DNA of 64,000 nt, from positions 682,001 through 746,000 of the forward strand of contig CAWAMI010000007.1 in the NCBI GenBank assembly GCA_963783105.1, read 5' to 3'. Source of the DNA: JAVEDQ01 sp963783105. GTDB lineage: Bacteria; Actinomycetota; Actinomycetes; Frankiales; Frankiaceae. The notes under the pieces were generated by a model. It ran no database searches. It was not told the DNA's origin and was given only the letters and a program-made list of their open reading frames with translations. Positions 59,309 through 64,000 of this stretch are shown here, in pieces. Made by a program: the position numbers and the translations under genes. The stretch's first letter is position 1, and each line of letters opens with the position of its first letter.

Positions 59309-59419
59309 GGGTCGAGGGTGGAGCTGCGGTGAGCCAGGCGAAGGCCCGCCAGTGCTCGGTGCCCGCGTCGAGCCGTTCGGCCGGGTGGTCGAGTGCGGGA
59401 CGGCCTGGGCGCAGCGGCG

Positions 59420-59770
59420 GGAGTCGTCAGCCGGCGCGCGAGGAACAGGGCGTAGGCGACGGCCGGCACGGCCAGCCACGGTGTCCCCGTCAGCCCGGCG
59501 GGGAGCGTGAACCAGCTCAGCCCGGCCGCGGCCGTCGCCATGCCGAGCGGCACCAGCCAGCGCAGCTCCCGGCGATTCGGTGATCGCGCCGAACACCGGC
59601 TGGACGGCCGAGGACATCAGGCTCGCGGCGAGCGTGATGCCGCTCGCCGCGGCGTAGCCGTAGGAGCGGGTCGTCACGAGCAGCGCGACGAGGGCGGGGA
59701 TCGCGCCCTGGTAGAAGTCGTCGACGGCGTGGCTGCCGGTGAGGACGGTCAGTTCGCGGCGGTCGGACAT
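59420..59770 (-). pseudogene. MFS transporter remnant
   Basis: The minus strand from ATG 59770 reads SDRRELTVLTGSHAVDDFYQGAIPALVALLV, YGYAAASGITLAASLMSSAVQPVFG, like the first two helices of fosmidomycin-resistance-type MFS exporters. Near 59575-59580 one extra base shifts the frame; the next frame continues RELRWLVPLGMATAAAGLSW...WLAVPAVAYALFLARRL. After that homology stops. Only about 3-4 of 12 helices remain. So a frameshifted, truncated transporter gene on the strand opposite to ribF. Confidence 0.6.
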
Positions 59771-59912
59771 ACCCGGCGGAGCCTGCCCGATCCGGCGGCT
59801 CTCATCCGATCCCACCCTCACCAGATCCGACGGCGCTCACCCGGTCGGAGGTACAGCCGGTTACTCCATCTGCCGACTCTCTGGTTCGACAGCGGAACCC
59901 GAGGAGTTGTTC

Positions 59913-60284
59913 GTGGGCATCAGCACCGTGCTCGTCGTCGACGACGACCCGTCGATCCGGCGGCTGGTCTGTGACGTCCTGCAGGCCTACGGCTACTCCA
60001 CCGTCGACGCCGCGGACGGCTTCAGCGCCCTGCGGATGATCCAGTCCGAGCGGCCCGACTGCGTCGTGCTGGACGTGATGATGCCGGGGCTGGACGGCCA
60101 CGCCGTTCTCACGCGTATTCGGGAGAGCGACTGGGGTCGAGACCTCCCGGTCGTCATGCTCACCGCGGCCGCCGACGACGCGCAGGCCTGGCAGGCCTGG
60201 AGCGAGGGCGTCGACTACTTCCTCGCCAAGCCGTTCGACCCGGACGAGCTGCTGCACTTCCTCGACTATCTGTCGGCCGCCTGA
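59913..60284 (+). CDS. Single-domain response regulator (CheY-like)
   Basis: 123-aa receiver domain with no output domain. Acidic pocket DDD at 10-12, phospho-acceptor Asp54 (VVLDVMMPG), Thr84 (MLTAAA) and Lys106 (LAKPFDPDE). Such proteins signal through protein-protein contact, for instance to a kinase or motor. No partner kinase is nearby. GTG 59913 has GAGGAG 6 bases upstream; the frame is open upstream but without conserved residues. It sits between two decayed genes in 59.3-60.7 kb. Confidence 0.88.
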   Translation: MGISTVLVVDDDPSIRRLVCDVLQAYGYSTVDAADGFSALRMIQSERPDCVVLDVMMPGLDGHAVLTRIRESDWGRDLPVVMLTAAADDAQAWQAWSEGVDYFLAKPFDPDELLHFLDYLSAA

Positions 60285-60325
60285 AGGCGCTTGCTCCCAA
60301 CGGACCTGAACGACCCGCGGAGGAC

Positions 60326-60660
60326 GACCCGATCACAGGCATCCTCGTGTCCGCCCGCTTCGCCGGCACCGCGACCGCGAAGGCCAGCACGTCGGCAGCC
60401 GTCCGCCTCGCCGTCCGGCCCCGGGTCGCGGCCACCGGCCCCCCGGTGCCCTGCGCATCGCCGTCACCCCCGGGCGCGGGATGCCCGTCACGCTGGACAC
60501 CTGGACCGGCCGGACCTGGCGCGCACTGACCACCCGTAGGGCCGATCTGCGCGGCGTCGTCGCGGTTTCGCGCCTCGCGCGGGGGAGCATCGTGCGCATC
60601 CGCACCCCGGAACGGTCCGGTCTGGCGGCCACGACCAGCGGAAGCATCCGGATCCGCTGA
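60326..60660 (+). pseudogene. Frameshifted fragment of an unknown protein, probably secreted
   Basis: One frame reads DPITGILVSARFAGTATAK..SAAVRLAVRPRVAATG (about 60326-60435) and the next frame continues ALRIAVTPGRG, MPVTLDTWTGRTWRAL, RADLRGVVAVSRLARGSIVRIRTPERSG and ends SGSIRIR with TGA at 60658-60660. The alternating Ser/Thr/Val pattern suggests beta-sandwich repeats of a surface protein. The frame break falls near 60435-60445. ATG 60481 opens a 59-aa piece. I do not recognise the family. Confidence 0.4.
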
Positions 60661-60684
60661 CCGACGGCTGAGCCGGCCCGGTGA

Positions 60685-60690
60685 TAGCCT
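60685..60690 (+). promoter_or_regulatory. Candidate -10 box of rpsO
   Basis: TAGCCT about 94 bases before rpsO, after the decayed gene. The leader contains CCGGGG/CCCCGGG-type inverted repeats (60698-60733) that may fold; S15 autoregulation is known in other bacteria but not shown here. Confidence 0.35.
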
Positions 60691-60783
60691 GGTTCCACCG
60701 GGGAACGACCCCGGGTTGAAGCCTGCCCCGGGGTATCGATCCCGCTCCAGGCGACCAGACAGTCTTTCCGAGGAGATTTCAGG

Positions 60784-61053
60784 GTGCCGCTCGCCGCCGA
60801 CGTCAAGCAGCAGATCATGGCGGAGTACGCCACGGTCGAGAGCGACACGGGCTCGCCCGAAGTGCAGGTCGCGATGCTGACGCAGCGCATCAAGGACCTG
60901 ACCGAACACCTCAAGTTCCACAAGCACGACCACCACAGCCGTCGCGGCCTGCTCCTGCTGGTCGGCCGTCGCCGGCGCCTGCTGGACTACCTGCGGCAGA
61001 CCGACATCAACCGATACCGGTCGCTGATCGAACGTCTCGGCCTGCGTCGCTGA
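60784..61053 (+). CDS. rpsO: 30S ribosomal protein S15
   Basis: 89-aa 16S-binding protein: IMAEYATVESDTGSPEVQVAMLTQRIKDLTEHLKFHKHDHHSRRGLLLLVGRRRRLLDYL. Full conservation of the DTGSPEVQV and HHSRRGLL motifs. GTG 60784 with GAGGAG 8 bases upstream. A strong terminator follows 6 bases after the stop, so pnp has its own promoter, unlike the E. coli rpsO-pnp operon where they are also separated by a terminator/processing site. Confidence 0.96.
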   Translation: MPLAADVKQQIMAEYATVESDTGSPEVQVAMLTQRIKDLTEHLKFHKHDHHSRRGLLLLVGRRRRLLDYLRQTDINRYRSLIERLGLRR

Positions 61054-61059
61054 GACACC

Positions 61060-61090
61060 AAGGGAGCAGACCTTCTGGGTCTGCTCCCTT
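61060..61090 (+). terminator. Intrinsic terminator after rpsO
   Basis: Perfect 13-bp stem AAGGGAGCAGACC/GGTCTGCTCCCTT with a 5-base loop TTCTG, 6 bases after the rpsO stop. Confidence 0.85.
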
Positions 61091-61240
61091 CGCATATGAA
61101 GCCCTGCCGGGCCGCGCGTCCCGCGCCGTCGGTCCTCGGTGGTGGCCCCCGGGTCTGTCGGAGTACAACCAGAACCCCCGGGCGCTTCGACTGAGCACCG
61201 GCCCCGCTTCCTCGCCGGCCCGGCCGACGAGGAGGAACAG

Positions 61241-63499
61241 ATGACAGAAGCACTCGAGATGGACGGCGCGACCAGCGCCAGTGCAAGCATCCAGACCGGC
61301 AGCGCCCCGGCCCGAACGGTGCGCTTCGAGACCGGCCGCCTGGCCCGTCAGGCGGGCGGCAGCGCCGTCGTGTACCTGGACGACGAGACGATGGTCCTGT
61401 CGGCCACGTCCGCCAGCAAGAACCCCAAGGACCAGCTCGACTTCTTCCCGCTGACGGTGGACGTCGAGGAGCGGATGTACGCCGCGGGCCGCATCCCCGG
61501 CTCGTTCTTCCGCCGCGAGGGCCGCCCCAGCGAGGACGCGATCCTCACCTGCCGGCTCACCGACCGCCCGCTGCGCCCCAGCTTCGTCAAGGGCCTGCGC
61601 AACGAGATCCAGGTCGTCGCGACGATCCTCGCGCTCAACCCCGAGCACCTCTACGACGTCGTCGCGATCAACGCGGCGAGCGCCAGCACCATGCTCGCGG
61701 GGCTGCCCTTCTCCGGTCCGATCGGTGCGACCCGGGTGGCCCTGATCGACGGTGAGTGGATCGCCTTCCCGACCAACTCCGAGCTCGAGCGCGCGACCTT
61801 CGACATGGTCGTCGCCGGCCGGCAGCTCGAGGATGGTGGCTCCGGGCAATCAGATGTGGCGATCATGATGGTCGAGGCCGAGGCCACCGACCACACGATC
61901 GAGCTCATCGCCGCCGGCGGCACGACGCCGACCGAGGAGGTCGTCGCCGAGGGCCTCGAGGCCGCCAAGCCGGTCATCGCGAAGCTCTGCGAGGCCCAGA
62001 AGGAGCTCGCCGCGTCGGCCGCCAAGCCGACCCGCGAGTTCCCGCTCGCGATCGACTACGGCGACGACGTGCTCGAGGCCGTCACCTCCGCGGTGAGCGA
62101 CGACCTGGCGAACGCGCTGACCATCGCCGACAAGCAGCAGCGCGAGGCCGAGACCGACCGGCTCAAGGCGCTCGCCGTCGAGCAGGTCGCCGGTCGCTTC
62201 GAGGGCCGCGAGAAGGAGATCGGCGCCGCCTTCCGCGCGCTGAACAAGAAGCTCGTGCGTCAGCGGATCATCCGCGACAAGGTGCGCATCGACGGTCGCG
62301 GGCTCGCCGACATCCGCTCGCTGTCCGCCGAGGTCGAGGTCATCCCGCGGGTGCACGGCTCGGCATTGTTCGAGCGCGGCGAGACGCAGATCCTCGGGGT
62401 CACGACGCTGGCCATGCTGCGGATGGAGCAGATGGTCGACACGCTCAACCCCGAGACGCGCAAGCGCTACATGCACAACTACAACTTCCCGCCGTACTCC
62501 ACCGGTGAGACCGGCCGCGTCGGCTCGCCGAAGCGGCGCGAGATCGGGCACGGTGCGCTCGCCGAGCGGGCCCTGCGTCCGGTGCTGCCGACCCGCGAGG
62601 AGTTCCCCTACGCGATCCGCCAGGTCAGCGAGGCCATCAGCTCGAACGGCTCGACCTCGATGGGCTCGGTCTGCGCCAGCACGATGAGCCTGCTCAACGC
62701 CGGCTGCCCGCTGAAGGCACCGGTCGCCGGCATCGCCATGGGCCTGATCAAGGAGGGCGACGAGTACGTCACCCTCACCGACATCCTCGGCGCCGAGGAC
62801 GCCTTCGGCGACATGGACTTCAAGGTCGCCGGCACGAAGGAGTTCGTGACCGCGCTGCAGCTCGACACCAAGCTCGACGGCATCCCCGCCTCGGTGCTCG
62901 GCGGCGCCCTGCAGCAGGCGAAGGCCGCCCGGCTGGTGATCCTCGACGTGATGAACGAGGCCATCGACGCGCCGGACGAGATGTCGCCGTACGCGCCGCG
63001 GGTCATCAGCCTCAAGGTGCCGGTCGACAAGATCGGCGAGGTGATCGGCCCGAAGGGGAAGGTCATCAACCAGATCCAGGGCGACACCGGCGCCGACATC
63101 TCCATCGAGGACGACGGCACGATCTACATCGGCGCCACCGACGGCCCGAGCGCCGAAGCCGCCCGCAGCGCCATCCAGGCGATCGCCCTGCCGACGATGC
63201 CCGAGGTCGGCGAGCGCTACCTCGGCACGGTCGTGAAGACGACCAACTTCGGCGCGTTCATCTCGCTGACGCCCGGCAAGGACGGGCTGCTGCACGTCAG
63301 CAAGATGAAGGACCTGGCCGGCGGCAAGCGGGTCAACAACCCCGAGGACGTCGTCAACGTCGGCCAGAAGATCCAGGTCGAGATCGCCGAGGTCGACAAC
63401 CGCGGCAAGATCAGTCTGCAGCCGGTCGTCGAGGCGGCCGGGAGCGACGGCTCCGGCGACGGAGATGCTGCCGAGCCCGCGGCGGCTGCGGCCGAGTGA
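61241..63499 (+). CDS. pnp: Polyribonucleotide nucleotidyltransferase (PNPase)
   Basis: 752-aa phosphorolytic 3'-5' exoribonuclease and, in actinobacteria, the RNA 3'-polyadenylating enzyme. First RNase PH domain (RFETGRLARQAGGSAVVYLDDE, FFPLTVDVEERMYAAGRIPGSFFRREG), second one (RRDGRG-like IDGRGLADIRSL, NYNFPPYSTGE, VCASTMSLLNAG), a KH domain (VIGPKGKVINQI) and an S1 domain (GTVVKTTNFGAFI). ATG 61241 has GAGGAGGAA 7 bases upstream; an upstream GTG at 61139 adds non-conserved residues. The stop overlaps the next GTG. Confidence 0.96.
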   Translation: MTEALEMDGATSASASIQTGSAPARTVRFETGRLARQAGGSAVVYLDDETMVLSATSASKNPKDQLDFFPLTVDVEERMYAAGRIPGSFFRREGRPSEDAILTCRLTDRPLRPSFVKGLRNEIQVVATILALNPEHLYDVVAINAASASTMLAGLPFSGPIGATRVALIDGEWIAFPTNSELERATFDMVVAGRQLEDGGSGQSDVAIMMVEAEATDHTIELIAAGGTTPTEEVVAEGLEAAKPVIAKLCEAQKELAASAAKPTREFPLAIDYGDDVLEAVTSAVSDDLANALTIADKQQREAETDRLKALAVEQVAGRFEGREKEIGAAFRALNKKLVRQRIIRDKVRIDGRGLADIRSLSAEVEVIPRVHGSALFERGETQILGVTTLAMLRMEQMVDTLNPETRKRYMHNYNFPPYSTGETGRVGSPKRREIGHGALAERALRPVLPTREEFPYAIRQVSEAISSNGSTSMGSVCASTMSLLNAGCPLKAPVAGIAMGLIKEGDEYVTLTDILGAEDAFGDMDFKVAGTKEFVTALQLDTKLDGIPASVLGGALQQAKAARLVILDVMNEAIDAPDEMSPYAPRVISLKVPVDKIGEVIGPKGKVINQIQGDTGADISIEDDGTIYIGATDGPSAEAARSAIQAIALPTMPEVGERYLGTVVKTTNFGAFISLTPGKDGLLHVSKMKDLAGGKRVNNPEDVVNVGQKIQVEIAEVDNRGKISLQPVVEAAGSDGSGDGDAAEPAAAAAE

Positions 63500-64000
63500 C
63501 CTCGCTGCGCGAGGTATCGCGCGAGCAGTTGCTGGGGGGCACGGTGCGCCGCACCGTGCTCTCCAGCGGTCTGCGGGTGCTCACCGAACATCTGCCCGGT
63601 GTCCGTTCGGCGGCCATCGGGGTGTGGGTCGGCGTCGGCTCGCGGGACGAGACGCCGGCCGAGGCGGGGGCGTCCCACTACCTCGAACACCTCCTGTTCA
63701 AGGGCACGAACCGGCGCAGCGCGCTCGAGATCTCCGCCACGCTCGAGGCCGTCGGCGGCGACCTCAACGCCTTCACCGGCCACGAGTACACCTGCTACTA
63801 CGCGCGGGTCCTCGACGCCGATCTGCCGCTCGCGGTCGACGTCTTGAGCGACATGGTGCTCGACTCGCAGAACCGGCCCGAGGACGTCGACGCCGAACGC
63901 GGCGTCGTGCTCGAAGAGATCGCGATGCACGACGACGACCCCGGCGACGCGGTGCACGACGTGTTCGCCACCGCGCTGCTCGGCTCGAGCCCGCTCGGCC
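63496..64000 (+). CDS. M16 family zinc peptidase (partial)
   Basis: First 168 residues of a pitrilysin-like protease, cut by the window end. The start GTG 63496 overlaps the pnp stop (GTGA). It has LSSGLRVLTEHLPGVRSAAIGVWVGVGSRDE, the inverted zinc motif HYLEH (HxxEH), FKGT, the TAFTGHEYTCYYARVL-like segment LNAFTGHEYTCYY and ERGVVLEEIAM, the third-ligand region. The pnp-M16 pair is conserved in actinobacteria and mycobacteria (Rv2782c). Confidence 0.93.
   Translation, partial: MTSLREVSREQLLGGTVRRTVLSSGLRVLTEHLPGVRSAAIGVWVGVGSRDETPAEAGASHYLEHLLFKGTNRRSALEISATLEAVGGDLNAFTGHEYTCYYARVLDADLPLAVDVLSDMVLDSQNRPEDVDAERGVVLEEIAMHDDDPGDAVHDVFATALLGSSPLG

Noticed and set aside
60291..60539. 82-residue frame after the response regulator
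   Set aside because: Low-complexity, out of frame with the better-supported fragment at 60326-60660, and without a ribosome site.
1..64000. tRNA, rRNA, CRISPR arrays and insertion sequences
   Set aside because: None recognised by reading. Only the 30-bp tandem repeat was found as a regular array, and it is coding without spacers.

Overview
The window is a high-GC actinobacterial chromosome segment. GTG starts dominate, many genes overlap by 1-4 bases, and the gene order matches the conserved core block known from Streptomyces and, in part, Mycobacterium: thiL-thiD, recG-rsmD-coaD, sepIVA-DUF177-rpmF-plsX-rnc-mutM, smc-ftsY, amtB-glnK-ffh, rpsP-khpA-rimM-trmD-rplS-lepB-rnhB-DUF2469, yraN-yifB-dprA-xerC-whiG, rpsB-tsf-pyrH-frr-cdsA-rlmN, dxr-rseP-ispG, proS, rimP-nusA-ylxR-infB-DUF503-rbfA-truB-ribF, and rpsO-pnp-M16 peptidase. 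A WhiG/FliA-type sigma factor next to xerC and rpsB suggests a sporulating or motile actinomycete (for example around Frankiales, Sporichthyales or Geodermatophilales). I cannot fix the genus from sequence alone.

Layout. 0-12 kb: thiamine kinases, a DUF222/HNH endonuclease gene, rpmB on the minus strand, recG, CoA and lipid precursor genes, and RNA/DNA repair genes. 12-22 kb: smc (reading frame broken once), a minus-strand GAF-EAL c-di-GMP protein wedged between smc and ftsY, then amtB-glnK and ffh. 22-33 kb: ribosome maturation and tRNA modification, signal peptidase, RNase HII, the natural-competence-type genes yifB and dprA, XerC and WhiG. 33-36 kb: an M23 peptidase gene and a two-gene ABC exporter. 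36-49 kb: rpsB/tsf translation operon, phospholipid and isoprenoid genes, proS, and small accessory genes (GNAT, GlcG/HbpS-like, HAD, MarR). 50-58 kb: nusA-infB-truB operon, followed by a second DUF222/HNH gene inserted before ribF. 59.3-60.7 kb: decayed gene pieces around a single-domain response regulator. 60.8-64 kb: rpsO, pnp and the start of an M16 peptidase gene.

Most genes serve translation, RNA processing, protein export and cell-envelope precursor synthesis, and are probably read as long plus-strand operons. Internal promoters often have a TANNNT-like -10 box 6-7 bases before the start codon, which implies leaderless transcripts.

Most notable points: (1) both DUF222/HNH genes carry the same perfect LexA/SOS-type operator, CGAACACATGTTCG, placed exactly over the start codon and just after the -10 box, so LexA would cover both transcription and translation start; (2) smc and the ftsY 3' end each show a one-base frame disruption; (3) thiL, plsX, ftsY and ylxR have no normal ATG/GTG/TTG start where homology and ribosome-site placement put it; (4) AmtB has Glu where the first twin histidine is expected, and glnD is missing beside glnK; (5) two convergent genes at 32.9 kb overlap by 178 bp through a 30-bp tandem repeat that is open on both strands.
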